Positions 16,497 to 24,633 of a stretch of DNA of 64,000 bases are shown here, in pieces. The position numbers and the translations under genes were made by a program. This DNA comes from Oerskovia paurometabola (lineage in GTDB: Bacteria > Actinomycetota > Actinomycetes > Actinomycetales > Cellulomonadaceae): NCBI RefSeq assembly GCF_016907365.1, contig NZ_JAFBBV010000001.1, positions 3,844,001 through 3,908,000 of the forward strand, read 5' to 3'. The notes under the pieces were generated by a model, which saw only the letters and a list, made by a program, of their open reading frames with translations, did not search any database and had not been told where the DNA came from. How positions within the stretch are numbered: position 1 is the first letter of the stretch; each line of letters begins with the position of its first letter.

Positions 16497-16922
16497 CTAC
16501 GGCAGGACGCGCAGCGCCTCCGCGCGCGCCGCGCTCGCGACCCGCTCGTCCCACACCGCGAAGATCGCGTCCTCGTGCCGCAGCACCAGCGCGGAGGCGA
16601 GGTGCACGGCGTCCGCGCCCCGCAAGGAGTGACCGTCGGACCCTGCGAGGTCGCTCGCCCTGTCCAGGACCTCGGGCGAGACCTCCACCAGGTGCAGCGC
16701 GGGCCACAGCCGCTCCCACGCGGCGAGCGCCTGCGCACGCTCGGCGGCGTCGAGGACGCCCGTACGCTCGCCCGCGGCGAGCGCCGCACGGACCTCGGTG
16801 TCCGACAGGCGGCTCGTCGTGACCACGTCCGCCCGGTTCCACAGGGCGCTCGCGAGCTCCGAGCCAGGCTCGGCGACGCACAGCTTCACGAGGGCGCTCG
16901 CGTCGAAGTAGACCAGGGCCAT
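16497..16922 (-). CDS. vapC: PIN-domain toxin, VapC-like
   Basis: This 141-aa protein starts MALVYFDASALVKL, the PIN-domain opening with its first acidic residue. It also carries T-E-V in strand/helix 2, the G-A-D-A-V-H-L-A-S-A acidic helix and W-D-E-R near the end. The four acidic positions of Mg2+-dependent PIN RNases are present. Such toxins cut tRNA, rRNA or mRNA. The partner antitoxin gene is 13 bp upstream on the same strand, the standard vapBC order. Confidence 0.85.
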   Translation of the reverse strand: MALVYFDASALVKLCVAEPGSELASALWNRADVVTTSRLSDTEVRAALAAGERTGVLDAAERAQALAAWERLWPALHLVEVSPEVLDRASDLAGSDGHSLRGADAVHLASALVLRHEDAIFAVWDERVASAARAEALRVLP

Positions 16923-16935
16923 GGGGCGCGCCGGC

Positions 16936-17199
16936 TCAGCGTCGGATGCGGCGCACGAGGCCCGACATCGCCGACTGCTTGGCAGCCGGGCGTGCGGGCG
17001 GCGAGTGCACGGGCCGCTCCTCGGTGGCCGGCGTGAGCAGGCCGTCCCGGGTCAGCGACGTGATCAGGTCCGCGCTGCCGATCGCGCTCAGGCGGGCGAC
17101 CGGGATGCCGCGCTCGGTGATCACCACGTCCTCCCCGTCACGCGCCCGCTCGATCCACGACTTCAGCTCGGCCCGCAGGGCGCTGACGGAAACCTCCAT
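16936..17199 (-). CDS. vapB: Antitoxin of the Phd/YefM type, partner of the PIN toxin
   Basis: The 87-aa protein begins MEVSVSALRAELKSWIERA, continues G-E-D-V-V-I-T-E-R-G-I-P-V-A-R-L and fits the Phd/YefM fold (DNA-binding N-terminal half). The C-terminal half is basic and disordered, the usual toxin-neutralising part. AGGGG lies before the ATG at 17199. It probably represses its own operon. A Phd-type antitoxin with a PIN toxin is common in actinobacteria. Confidence 0.85.
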   Translation of the reverse strand: MEVSVSALRAELKSWIERARDGEDVVITERGIPVARLSAIGSADLITSLTRDGLLTPATEERPVHSPPARPAAKQSAMSGLVRRIRR

Positions 17200-17321
17200 C
17201 CCCTGAAGGTACCGGCCAACGCCCGGATTGCGTAGACCTCCACGCGCGGCAATCCTGCGGGTTCGCCGGACATGCGCCCCGTCCTGCGGGCGACGTGCTC
17301 GCCACGGGCCGCGCGGCCGGT

Positions 17322-18473
17322 TCAGAGCTCGTGCAGAGCCGCCCGTGCGTCCTGCGGGGACATCCCTGCGGCCTCGAGCGTGTCCACGATCGGGGAGCGC
17401 AGCAGCATCACGAGCGACTGGACCTGCCAGTCCCCCGCGCCCACGGTCCGTGGGTCGGCCGCGGCCGCGGTGTCGGCCAGGATCTCGCGCGCGGTCGACG
17501 GGTCGCGTCCCGCCCCGATCGCCTCGGCCAGCACCCGGGTGCCGGCCGCGAACCGGTCGACGATCGCCGCGACGGGCAGGAGGTCGTGGTCGGGCCCCGC
17601 GACCGGTCGGGCACGCCGGGCCAGGACACGGACGCTGCGCATGGCGCGGTCCACCAGGACCGCCTTGCGCTCGATGTCGCCCAGCTCGGTGCGGTGCTTG
17701 CGCCCCACGGGGCTCACCCGGGACAGCTCCTGGGCGCTCGTCGCGGTCGCCTGCCACTCCTCGAGGGCGGGCTCGGACGCCCGCCCCCGCACGAGCGCGG
17801 CGTCCAGGTCGTCGACGTCCCCCGAGCGGAAGCCGCGGGCGAGCAGCTCGAGCGTCTCGGCGAGCTCGGTCGTCGCCTCGTCGCCCAGGATCCGTGGCCG
17901 ACGGCGCGGGTCGCCCGGTGTGAGGGTCGCGACGAGCAGCGCGAGCGCGCCACCGACCAGGGCGTCGACCAGGCGACCGCCCGGGCCGCCCGTCTGGGTC
18001 GCGGGCAGACCCACGATGACGATGGCCTGGACCCCGGCCTGGGTCGCCAGGAGCGCGCCGCGGTCGATGAAGCGCGCCACGAGGGCGGACGTCGCGAGCA
18101 CGACGGCGACCTGCCACCAGCCCGACCCGATGAAGTGGACGATCAGGTCACCGAGGCCCACGCCCACCGCGACCCCGATCGCGAGCTCGCCGACCTTGCG
18201 CACCTGCCGGTCCTGGCTGAACCCGAGGCAGATCCACACGGAGACCGGTGCGAAGAACGGGTACGGGTGGCCGAGCACGTAGTGCGCGATCCCGTACGCG
18301 ACGCCCGCCGCGAGCGAGGCCTGGACGACGGGCCAGAACGCGACCCGGACCCGGGAGCTGCCCTGTCGCAGGCGTGCCCTGAGCAGCAACCGACGGAACG
18401 CCTTGCGGGCCGACTCGACCGCCCCGGGTTCCGGCGTCGCGGCTCCTCCGGCCGACTCCCGCGCCTGCGTCAT
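17322..18473 (-). CDS. FUSC-family (aromatic acid exporter-like) membrane protein
   Basis: The 383-aa protein has a basic N-terminus, then five or six membrane segments (about 50-190, including FAPVSVWICLGFSQDR and TQAGVQAIVIVGLPATQTGG), then a long soluble helical C-terminal half, as in FUSC/YccS-type proteins that export aromatic carboxylates. I chose the ATG at 18473, preceded by AGGAG; the GTG at 18497 abuts a hairpin that probably terminates ygfZ. Substrate is unknown. Confidence 0.75.
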   Translation of the reverse strand: MTQARESAGGAATPEPGAVESARKAFRRLLLRARLRQGSSRVRVAFWPVVQASLAAGVAYGIAHYVLGHPYPFFAPVSVWICLGFSQDRQVRKVGELAIGVAVGVGLGDLIVHFIGSGWWQVAVVLATSALVARFIDRGALLATQAGVQAIVIVGLPATQTGGPGGRLVDALVGGALALLVATLTPGDPRRRPRILGDEATTELAETLELLARGFRSGDVDDLDAALVRGRASEPALEEWQATATSAQELSRVSPVGRKHRTELGDIERKAVLVDRAMRSVRVLARRARPVAGPDHDLLPVAAIVDRFAAGTRVLAEAIGAGRDPSTAREILADTAAAADPRTVGAGDWQVQSLVMLLRSPIVDTLEAAGMSPQDARAALHEL

Positions 18474-18497
18474 GTGCTCCTGCTCACCGCGTCCCAC

Positions 18498-18520
18498 CGT
18501 GCCGGGGTCCCGGCACGGTC
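18498..18520 (-). terminator. Hairpin between ygfZ and the FUSC gene
   Basis: CCGTGCCGGG and its complement form a 10-bp stem with a very short loop, 14 nt past the ygfZ stop and just before the FUSC gene. Confidence 0.6.
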
Positions 18521-18533
18521 CTCGGATACCGCT

Positions 18534-19769
18534 CTAGATCATGCTCTGGGGTGCGCCCGCGCCCTTGGGGGTGACGCCTCGTGCGACCGGACCGCGCGGT
18601 GCGGGCCGGTCGACCGACACGCCCTCACCCGGGACCACGACCTCCTGGGCCGCGGCCACGGCGCCCCCGTCGCAGTCGACGACCAGCTCGACGTCCTCGG
18701 GCGCGCTGCGCTTGAGGATCGCGAGCGCCACGGGGCCCAGCTCGTGGTGCCGGGCGACCGACGTCACGACGCCGACCGCACGTCCCGGCGCAGCCACCCC
18801 GTCCGGACCGGTCTCCCCGCCCTGCAGGCGCACCTCGGCCCCGGCGACCGGGAGCAGGTGCCCCGAGCCGTCGAGGTGGAGCATCACGAGGCGGCGCGGC
18901 GGACGGCCCATGTTGTGCACGCGCGCGATGGTCTCCTGGCCGCGGTAGCAGCCCTTGTGCAGGTGGACGGCGGTCCGGAGCCAGTCGAGCTCGTGCGGGA
19001 TCGAGCGGTGGTCGACCTCCGTCGCGAGGCGGGGGCGCCAGGCCTCGACGCGCAGCGCCTCGCTCGCCCAGGTCCCTGCGAGCCGCCACCCGGCCGCCTC
19101 GCGGGCGGCGACGGCGTCGGACAGCTCGGCGCGCGGGACCAGGACCAGGCGCCACGGGCGGTGGGCGCCCGGGTGCTCGTCGTCCGCGGGGCCGTAGCGG
19201 GTGCCGCCGGGCGCGGTGCGCGGCCAGGGGTCGCGCCACGTGACGGGCTCGCCCTCGGCGCCCTCGGCGTCCCGAGGCTCGCCCAGGACCGCGATCTCGT
19301 CGCTCATGTCGGTGATCTCGACGCGCAGCGAGAACTTCATGCGGTCGAGCCAGGCAGCGAGCGTCGGAGCGTGCGAGCCCTCGGTCACGAGCCACGTGGA
19401 CTCGCCGTCGTCGACGACCCCGGCCGCGTGCTCGACGTGGCCCTGCGGGCTCAGGACGAGCAGCTCGGTCGAGGTCCGGGGGACCAGGCCCAGGAGGCTC
19501 TGCGAGGTGATCGAGTTGAGCCACGTCAGACGGTCGGGGCCGGTGACCCGCACGACGCCGTGGTGCGAGAGGTCGACGACCGCGCCGCCCGACTCGAGCG
19601 CGCGCTGCTCGCCCGTCGGGTCGCCGTAGTGCCAGGCCACGCCCGCGTCGGGTCCGGAGCCCGCGACCGCGCCGGGGCGCGACAGCAGCGGGCTCGTCCG
19701 GACCGGGGAATCGGGCTCCGTCCGGGCCGCACGCTCGGTCTGGGTGGCGTCGTCAGGTCCAGCGGTCAC
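18534..19769 (-). CDS. ygfZ: Folate-binding YgfZ/GcvT-like protein
   Basis: This 411-aa protein has the GcvT-like tetrahydrofolate-binding fold and the YgfZ signature K-G-C-Y-R-G-Q-E, with its conserved Cys. Members help assembly or repair of certain Fe-S clusters, for example for MiaB-type enzymes. An extra disordered N-terminus of about 40 residues precedes the domain. GTG has GGAGG upstream. The FABP-like gene 84 bp upstream is its common actinobacterial neighbour. Confidence 0.9.
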   Translation of the reverse strand: MTAGPDDATQTERAARTEPDSPVRTSPLLSRPGAVAGSGPDAGVAWHYGDPTGEQRALESGGAVVDLSHHGVVRVTGPDRLTWLNSITSQSLLGLVPRTSTELLVLSPQGHVEHAAGVVDDGESTWLVTEGSHAPTLAAWLDRMKFSLRVEITDMSDEIAVLGEPRDAEGAEGEPVTWRDPWPRTAPGGTRYGPADDEHPGAHRPWRLVLVPRAELSDAVAAREAAGWRLAGTWASEALRVEAWRPRLATEVDHRSIPHELDWLRTAVHLHKGCYRGQETIARVHNMGRPPRRLVMLHLDGSGHLLPVAGAEVRLQGGETGPDGVAAPGRAVGVVTSVARHHELGPVALAILKRSAPEDVELVVDCDGGAVAAAQEVVVPGEGVSVDRPAPRGPVARGVTPKGAGAPQSMI

Positions 19770-19853
19770 GGTGCAACAACCTCCTCGGCGCCGGTGGGCG
19801 CACGTCCGTCCGGCCGCGCGGTGGCGTCGGCCGTGCCTCGCACGTCGAAGGGG

Positions 19854-20474
19854 CTAGAGGCGGTCCAGCTTCGCCGACGCATACGACTGCAACGGCTGAC
19901 CGAAGGCCGCCAATTCCCAGACCCACAGGAGCTGGCCCTGGACGTTGCCGTAGAGCCGGTTCGACGCCGTGACCTCGGACGAGGTGGCGGTGCGCACCAC
20001 GGCGTCGCTCGACAGGTCCACCCGACCGTTGCCGACGACCCCCAGGTACAGGGTCATGCGGCCCGACGGGTCCGCGATCATGACCTCGATCGCCGACCTG
20101 TCCTCCGGCAGCCCCTCGGGACGCTCGGGCGAGACGCGCCAGTAGCCCGTCTCGGTGGACCAGATGCGTCCCGGCGCGAGGTGCCCCTCGGTGCCCGGCT
20201 CGGCCTGGTCGCTCGACGGGCGAGCGGACGGCTCGGCAGCGTCGTCAGCGGTCCAGGCCTCCGGCACGGTTTCCGGGACCTCGGCCTCGAGGACGCGGAT
20301 GGTCGACTCGTACCGCAGGTACGGGCCGCCGTCGTGGTCGAACACGACGTCCTGGACGAACGGGGTCTCGGGGATCCCGGGGTAGGCGATGACACCTTCA
20401 CCTCGCCAGGAGCCCACGAGCCACGCGAGCGGGTAGGCCTCGGGGGCGAGCCCCTCAGGGAACGCGAAAGCCAT
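19854..20474 (-). CDS. FABP/nitrobindin-like heme-binding beta-barrel protein
   Basis: The 206-aa protein carries the G-x-W-x-G-x-G motif (VGSWRGEG) near residue 20, and alternating strands of the ten-stranded nitrobindin/FABP-like barrel (DUF1794). Characterised relatives bind ferric heme and act on NO or peroxynitrite. A loop of about 35 residues rich in Ala, Ser and Pro in the middle is an insertion relative to short homologues. GGAGG lies 9 nt before the ATG. ygfZ is the next gene. Confidence 0.8.
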   Translation of the reverse strand: MAFAFPEGLAPEAYPLAWLVGSWRGEGVIAYPGIPETPFVQDVVFDHDGGPYLRYESTIRVLEAEVPETVPEAWTADDAAEPSARPSSDQAEPGTEGHLAPGRIWSTETGYWRVSPERPEGLPEDRSAIEVMIADPSGRMTLYLGVVGNGRVDLSSDAVVRTATSSEVTASNRLYGNVQGQLLWVWELAAFGQPLQSYASAKLDRL

Positions 20475-20572
20475 CTGGTGGTACCTCCGGCGGTCCCAGC
20501 GGACCGTGACGACGACAAGGGAGAGCGGGACCGTGGTCCCACCGGGCGCGGACGCCCGGGGCGACGCTCAGG

Positions 20573-20686
20573 TCAGCGCTGACCCTTGTACAGCTTGTAG
20601 ACGACGAACCCGGCGAACCACGTGATGGTCACGGTCGCGGCGATCAGCAGTCCCAGGAAGATGAGCTCGAGTGCATGCGTGGACAT
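20573..20686 (-). CDS. 37-aa single-span membrane protein
   Basis: This is a complete ORF of 37 codons from ATG at 20686 to TGA at 20573-20575. It begins MSTHALELIFLGLL, has one membrane span (about 7-29) and a basic tail KLYKGQR. The ATG is 7 nt after TAGGAT, the same leaderless layout as several other genes here, and divergent from the DsrE gene. I know no function for it. Start context and span support a real gene. Confidence 0.65.
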   Translation of the reverse strand: MSTHALELIFLGLLIAATVTITWFAGFVVYKLYKGQR

Positions 20687-20687
20687 G

Positions 20688-20718
20688 TCGCCGATCCTAC
20701 CTTCCGGCCTCTAGGCTC
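20688..20718. promoter_or_regulatory. Divergent leaderless promoters of the 37-aa gene and the DsrE gene
   Basis: TAGGAT on the minus strand and TAGGCT on the plus strand lie 7 nt from the ATG (20686) and GTG (20725) respectively. Both genes share one small promoter region. Confidence 0.6.
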
Positions 20719-20724
20719 GCGCAC

Positions 20725-21135
20725 GTGACCTCCCAGCCCGCTCCGTCGCCGTCCTCGGCCGCCCCGGCCGCCGTCGCCCGCTCGCTCGTGGTCAAGTCGA
20801 CCGCGGGTCTCGAACGCCCCGAGGCGACCAACCAGGCCTTCACGGTCGCTGCCGCCGCGGTCGCCGCCGGGGTCGAGGTCAGCGTGTGGCTGACCGGGGA
20901 GTCGGCGTGGTTCGGGCTTCCCGGGCGTGCGCGCGAGCTCGAGCTCGAGCACGCGACGGCCCTGCCGGACCTGCTCGACGTGATCCTGTCCGCCGGGACC
21001 GTCACGGTCTGCACCCAGTGCGCCGTGCGCCGCGGCATCACCGAGGCCGACCTGCTGCCGGGAGTGCGCATCGCGGGGGCGTCGGTGTTCGTCGAGGAGG
21101 CGCTGCGCCCGGGGGCCCAGGCCCTCGTCTACTGA
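20725..21135 (+). CDS. DsrE/DsrF-like family protein
   Basis: The 136-aa protein starts at GTG, 7 nt after a TAGGCT -10 (leaderless). After a Pro/Ala-rich N-terminus it shows the DsrE-type alpha/beta fold: V-V-K-S-T-A-G-L-E-R-P, N-Q-A-F-T-V-A-A-A-A-V-A-A-G, V-W-L-T-G-E-S, then C-T-Q-C-A-V-R-R-G near the C-terminus. The C-x-x-C pair could serve sulfur handling, as in TusD/DsrE relatives, but no sulfur genes are adjacent. Confidence 0.8.
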   Translation: MTSQPAPSPSSAAPAAVARSLVVKSTAGLERPEATNQAFTVAAAAVAAGVEVSVWLTGESAWFGLPGRARELELEHATALPDLLDVILSAGTVTVCTQCAVRRGITEADLLPGVRIAGASVFVEEALRPGAQALVY

Positions 21136-21163
21136 CGCGGGCCGGGCGCGCCGGGCCTCGCCC

Positions 21164-21835
21164 TCAGTCCTCGACGCGGATACCGAGCTCGGCCGCGAAC
21201 AGCGGCGCCATCGCGACGAGCTGGGACGGGCTGAGCGTGGCCCCCGCGAGCCTCTCGATGCTCGTGATCCGTCGCAGCGTGGCCCCGCGCAGGTCGGTGT
21301 GCACCAGACGGGCGCCCGCCAGGACGAGGTGGTCGACCGACGTCTCCTCGAACGCGACGCGCGTGGCCTGGGCGTTCGTCAGGTCGAGCTCGTCCACGGT
21401 GCACCGCGTGAGCCGCAGGTCGCGCACCGTCGCAGCGCGGAGGTTGACGTACCCGAGCTTGCAGTCGACCAGCTCGACCGAACGCCACGCGGACTCGTAG
21501 AGCTCCGCCGAGCCGATCCGTGAACCGGCCAGCACCACGTCGTGCCACACCGACCGCGGGGCGCTCAGGACGGGCGCGTCGATCCGCTCGAGCCGGGCCT
21601 CGCTGAACGTCGCGGCCCGCAGGTCGGCCTGGTGCAACGAGATGCCCACGAGGTCGCACCGCTCGAACGTGACGTCGGACAGGTCCGCGTGGGACAGGTC
21701 GCCACCCTCGAACCGTTCGTCGTGGCGGCGGTCCTCCGGACCGACGTCCGCTGCGTCCCCCGCTGTCCGGACCCCTGGGCGCAGGCGCTTGAACCGAGGC
21801 GGGAGGGTGGTCGAGGAGTCGGTCTGCGCGGGCAC
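21164..21835 (-). CDS. Pentapeptide repeat protein
   Basis: The 223-aa protein has a run of A(D/N)LxX units (for example GDLSHADLSDVTF, QADLRAATF, ARLVHTDLRGATL) forming a quadrilateral beta-helix through about residues 43-195. An N-terminal charged segment precedes it and a helical C-terminus follows. Some pentapeptide proteins mimic DNA and protect gyrase, but nothing here shows that role. The GTG start is 6 nt after TAGGGT, a leaderless layout. Confidence 0.85.
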   Translation of the reverse strand: MPAQTDSSTTLPPRFKRLRPGVRTAGDAADVGPEDRRHDERFEGGDLSHADLSDVTFERCDLVGISLHQADLRAATFSEARLERIDAPVLSAPRSVWHDVVLAGSRIGSAELYESAWRSVELVDCKLGYVNLRAATVRDLRLTRCTVDELDLTNAQATRVAFEETSVDHLVLAGARLVHTDLRGATLRRITSIERLAGATLSPSQLVAMAPLFAAELGIRVED

Positions 21836-21896
21836 CGCACGACCCTACGCCTTCCCTGCCACGGCACCCGCAGCACCTCGGCCCCGATGCGGGACC

Positions 21897-22358
21897 TCAG
21901 CGGGCCGGGGCGAACCGCCGGACCAGCAGGTACATCTCGCACCCCAGGCACAGCCCGAACGCCGCGTTGAGCACGGCCGCGACCAGGGCCAGGCCCGCCG
22001 CGACCGGTACGGCCACGAGCGAGACGGTGAAGCCCAGGAGCGCGCCGACCCCGGTGATGACGAACCCGACCCCCTGCGCGAAGCGAGGCGGACGCGGGTC
22101 CTCGCGCTCCGCCGTCGGGCCGAGCCTGGGCCGGACGAGAGTCTTGAAGACCCACCCCTGCCACGTGCCCTGGGCACCGCGGAGCGCCCCCAGCAGGAAG
22201 CTCAGCGCGATGAACGTGAGCAACCACAACGCCGCCTGGGACGACCCCAGGAGCAGCGTCACGGCGAGCAGGAGGGCGGTGATCCCGGCACCGACGCGCG
22301 GGCCGCGCGGGTCGATGCCCTGGGCCGAGCTCGGAGAAGGGTGCGGTTCGTGCGACAT
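21897..22358 (-). CDS. DUF4395 family membrane protein
   Basis: This 153-aa protein has four membrane segments, the conserved I-D-P-R-G-P-R-V-G-A start and the C-terminal C-L-G-C-E-M-Y-L motif of DUF4395. The paired Cys at a membrane face suggest thiol redox chemistry. The thioredoxin-like gene lies 39 bp upstream on the same strand, and DUF4395 proteins are often found with thioredoxin or sulfurtransferase genes, so the two probably work together. Confidence 0.8.
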   Translation of the reverse strand: MSHEPHPSPSSAQGIDPRGPRVGAGITALLLAVTLLLGSSQAALWLLTFIALSFLLGALRGAQGTWQGWVFKTLVRPRLGPTAEREDPRPPRFAQGVGFVITGVGALLGFTVSLVAVPVAAGLALVAAVLNAAFGLCLGCEMYLLVRRFAPAR

Positions 22359-22397
22359 GGCGGCTCCTCGGTCGGCCCGCCCGGTGGGCGAGCGGTG

Positions 22398-22829
22398 TCA
22401 GGCGACGGACGCGGCAGGCACGGCGAGCGCCTCGATCGCCTGGGTCCGGTTCACGCTGCCGCTCATCCGAGCGACCTCTCGGCCGGACGGGTCCAGGACG
22501 AGCACCGTCGGAGTGCGCAGTATGCCGAAGGTTCGCACGAGATCGTGGTGCTCGTCGACGTCCATCTCGCGATGTGTCACGTCGGTCCGCGCCGCGACGA
22601 GCTCGTCGAGCACGCGCGCCGTGTGCCGGCAGGGCGAGCAGAACTCGCTCGAGAACTGGACGAACGTCCGGTGCTCCCCCAGCACGATGCCGAGGGCGGG
22701 CCAGTCGACCGCGGCGTCCTCGGCAGGTGGGCGACCCGCACGGACCACTCCCTGGCGGCGTTGCCACCACACCCCGAGCAGCACGCTCGCGGCGAGCAGC
22801 ACGACCAGGACCACGATGCGCCAGACCAT
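22398..22829 (-). CDS. Membrane-anchored thioredoxin-like protein
   Basis: The 143-aa protein has an N-terminal membrane anchor (about 3-20), then a thioredoxin fold with the active site E-F-C-S-P-C-R-H and the cis-Pro loop R-T-P-T-V. It is therefore expected to be an extracytoplasmic thiol-disulfide oxidoreductase tethered to the membrane. Next is the DUF4395 membrane protein with its own C-x-x-C, a likely electron partner (inference). Confidence 0.85.
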   Translation of the reverse strand: MVWRIVVLVVLLAASVLLGVWWQRRQGVVRAGRPPAEDAAVDWPALGIVLGEHRTFVQFSSEFCSPCRHTARVLDELVAARTDVTHREMDVDEHHDLVRTFGILRTPTVLVLDPSGREVARMSGSVNRTQAIEALAVPAASVA

Positions 22830-22891
22830 GTGCCTCGACCTCTCCCTCGTACGGCGGTGCAGCAGCACGGCCGGGGTGTCGCGGGGAGGGC

Positions 22892-23626
22892 TCAGCCCAC
22901 CACCACGCGCCCGACCACGAAGACCAGGATCCCCCCGACCGTCACGGGCAGCACTATCGCAGCAACGGCCGCCTGCCTGCGCTCGAGGGCCGGCAGCTGG
23001 TCGAACAACGCGCGCAGCCCCGCGACCAGCATCCCCGAGACGACGCCCGTCCACAGCCCGTTGCTGATCGCGACCTCGGGGAGCACGTACCCGAGCCCCC
23101 CTCCGGCCGCAGCCGCGGCGACGACCGTCAGGACCGAGCTCCACCACCCTGCGAGCGGGAGCGCGGAGACCGCGGACGCCACGGCGATCGCCGCGGCGCA
23201 CGTCACCACGAGCTCCGCCCCTGCGTCCGTGCGCTCGGTCGCGATCCAGCCCGCCGCCGACACCGCGACGACCAGTCCGCTCACCGTGCCCAGGAGCGAC
23301 TCGACGAGCCTCGGACGCCCGTCCCGGCGCAGCATCTCGGCGACGAACGCCAGCACGATGCCCATCGCGAGCACGAGCGGCAGGTTGCGCAGCGCGGGCT
23401 CGCCGTCGGTCGCGGCCACGGCCGCGACCGCACCGACCCCGGTGAGGCCGATCACGAGTCCGGAGCCACCCGGGGCCGGCTGGCCCAGCAGCGCCGGCCA
23501 CCCGACCGCGACCAGGACAGCGAGCGCGGCGGCGGCGACCGTCAGGGGAAGGAGGCCGAAGAACGCGGCCGCGGCGACCACCACGGCCACCACCGACGTG
23601 GCGACGGCGCGGGAGGAGAGACCCAC
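22892..23626 (-). CDS. Polytopic membrane protein of unknown function
   Basis: This 244-aa, Ala/Val/Gly-rich protein has about eight to nine predicted membrane segments with few charged residues apart from a loop (MLRRDGRPRLVE). GTG at 23626 has GGGGGAG 8 nt upstream; the longer frame to 23869 would overlap glnR and its promoter. The gene is divergent from glnR, and the shared intergenic region carries a GlnR-type box. I do not recognise the family. Confidence 0.65.
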   Translation of the reverse strand: MGLSSRAVATSVVAVVVAAAAFFGLLPLTVAAAALAVLVAVGWPALLGQPAPGGSGLVIGLTGVGAVAAVAATDGEPALRNLPLVLAMGIVLAFVAEMLRRDGRPRLVESLLGTVSGLVVAVSAAGWIATERTDAGAELVVTCAAAIAVASAVSALPLAGWWSSVLTVVAAAAAGGGLGYVLPEVAISNGLWTGVVSGMLVAGLRALFDQLPALERRQAAVAAIVLPVTVGGILVFVVGRVVVG

Positions 23627-23734
23627 TAGGCACACTCCCCCGACGACACGGACGACATGAGGACGGGGACGGCACCGGGTCCGGAGAGGCTGAGCACGAA
23701 CATGAGTCTCCCAGATGACGCCGCACGCGAACAC

Positions 23735-23750
23735 GAAACAAGGTTGTAAC
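23735..23750. promoter_or_regulatory. GlnR-type box upstream of glnR
   Basis: GAAAC-AAGGTT-GTAAC matches the two half-sites of the actinobacterial GlnR box (GTnAC and GAAAC separated by 6 nt). It lies about 95 nt upstream of glnR and between the two divergent genes. Autoregulation is inference. Confidence 0.5.
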
Positions 23751-23844
23751 AGCGCAAAGGCCTTGGTCACCCCGTCGACCCCTGTTCCACGCGCTACGGT
23801 AATGATTCCGGCCTCCTCGGGGGTCACTGGGAGGAGGTGCGTCG

Positions 23845-24633
23845 GTGGCAGAGCTGTTGATCCTGACACCGGCGACAGGTGGGTCCGTCGAGATCCTGCC
23901 TGCGCTGGGACTGCTGTCGCACCGTCTGCGGGTGCTGCCCATGGAGCCGTCGGCCCTGGTCGACGCGCCCGACTCGGACGTCGTGCTGCTCGACGCGCGC
24001 CGCGACCTCGCGGCCGCCCGCACGACCTGCCGCCTGCTCCACGCGACAGGTCTGACGGTCCCGCTCGTGCTCGTCCTGACCGAGGGCGGGCTGACCGTCG
24101 TCACCGCCGAGTGGGGGGCGGACGACCTGCTCCTGGAGCATGCGAGCCCTGCCGAGGTCGAGGCCCGGTTGCGCCTCGTGATCGAACGCTCGTCGCACGG
24201 TCGCGCCGACGACGCCCCGCAGGAGATCTCGGCGGGCGAGCTCGCGATCGACGCGGGCGGGTACACGGCCCGCCTGCGTGGCCGCCCGCTCGACCTGACG
24301 TACAAGGAGTTCGAGCTCCTCAAGTACCTGGTGCAGCACCCGGGCCGTGTCTTCACGCGGGCACAGCTCCTGCAGGAGGTCTGGGGCTACGACTACTACG
24401 GGGGCACCCGCACGGTCGACGTCCACGTGCGGCGCCTGCGTGCCAAGCTGGGCCCCGAGCACGAGCAGCTCATCGGGACCGTGCGCAACGTCGGCTACCG
24501 GTTCGACCCGCCCAAGGACCGGCGGGCCGCAGCCCCCACGGACGACGGCACGGGCCAGAGCGCGCACGACGCGCCGGGGACCGAGGCGACCGAGCCCACG
24601 GCCTCGAGCGAGCAGGTAGGTTCGTCCGGGTGA
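23845..24633 (+). CDS. glnR: OmpR-type orphan response regulator, GlnR nitrogen regulator
   Basis: The 262-aa protein has an atypical receiver domain starting MAELLILTP, with V-R-V-L-P and L-D-A-R-R-D-L segments characteristic of actinobacterial GlnR. A winged-helix DNA-binding domain follows ([49 protein letters not shown]). No kinase gene is adjacent, as expected for GlnR, which controls nitrogen assimilation genes. A disordered acidic tail of about 40 residues follows. GTG is preceded by GGGAGGAGG. Its stop overlaps the next gene (GTGA). Confidence 0.9.
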   Translation: MAELLILTPATGGSVEILPALGLLSHRLRVLPMEPSALVDAPDSDVVLLDARRDLAAARTTCRLLHATGLTVPLVLVLTEGGLTVVTAEWGADDLLLEHASPAEVEARLRLVIERSSHGRADDAPQEISAGELAIDAGGYTARLRGRPLDLTYKEFELLKYLVQHPGRVFTRAQLLQEVWGYDYYGGTRTVDVHVRRLRAKLGPEHEQLIGTVRNVGYRFDPPKDRRAAAPTDDGTGQSAHDAPGTEATEPTASSEQVGSSG

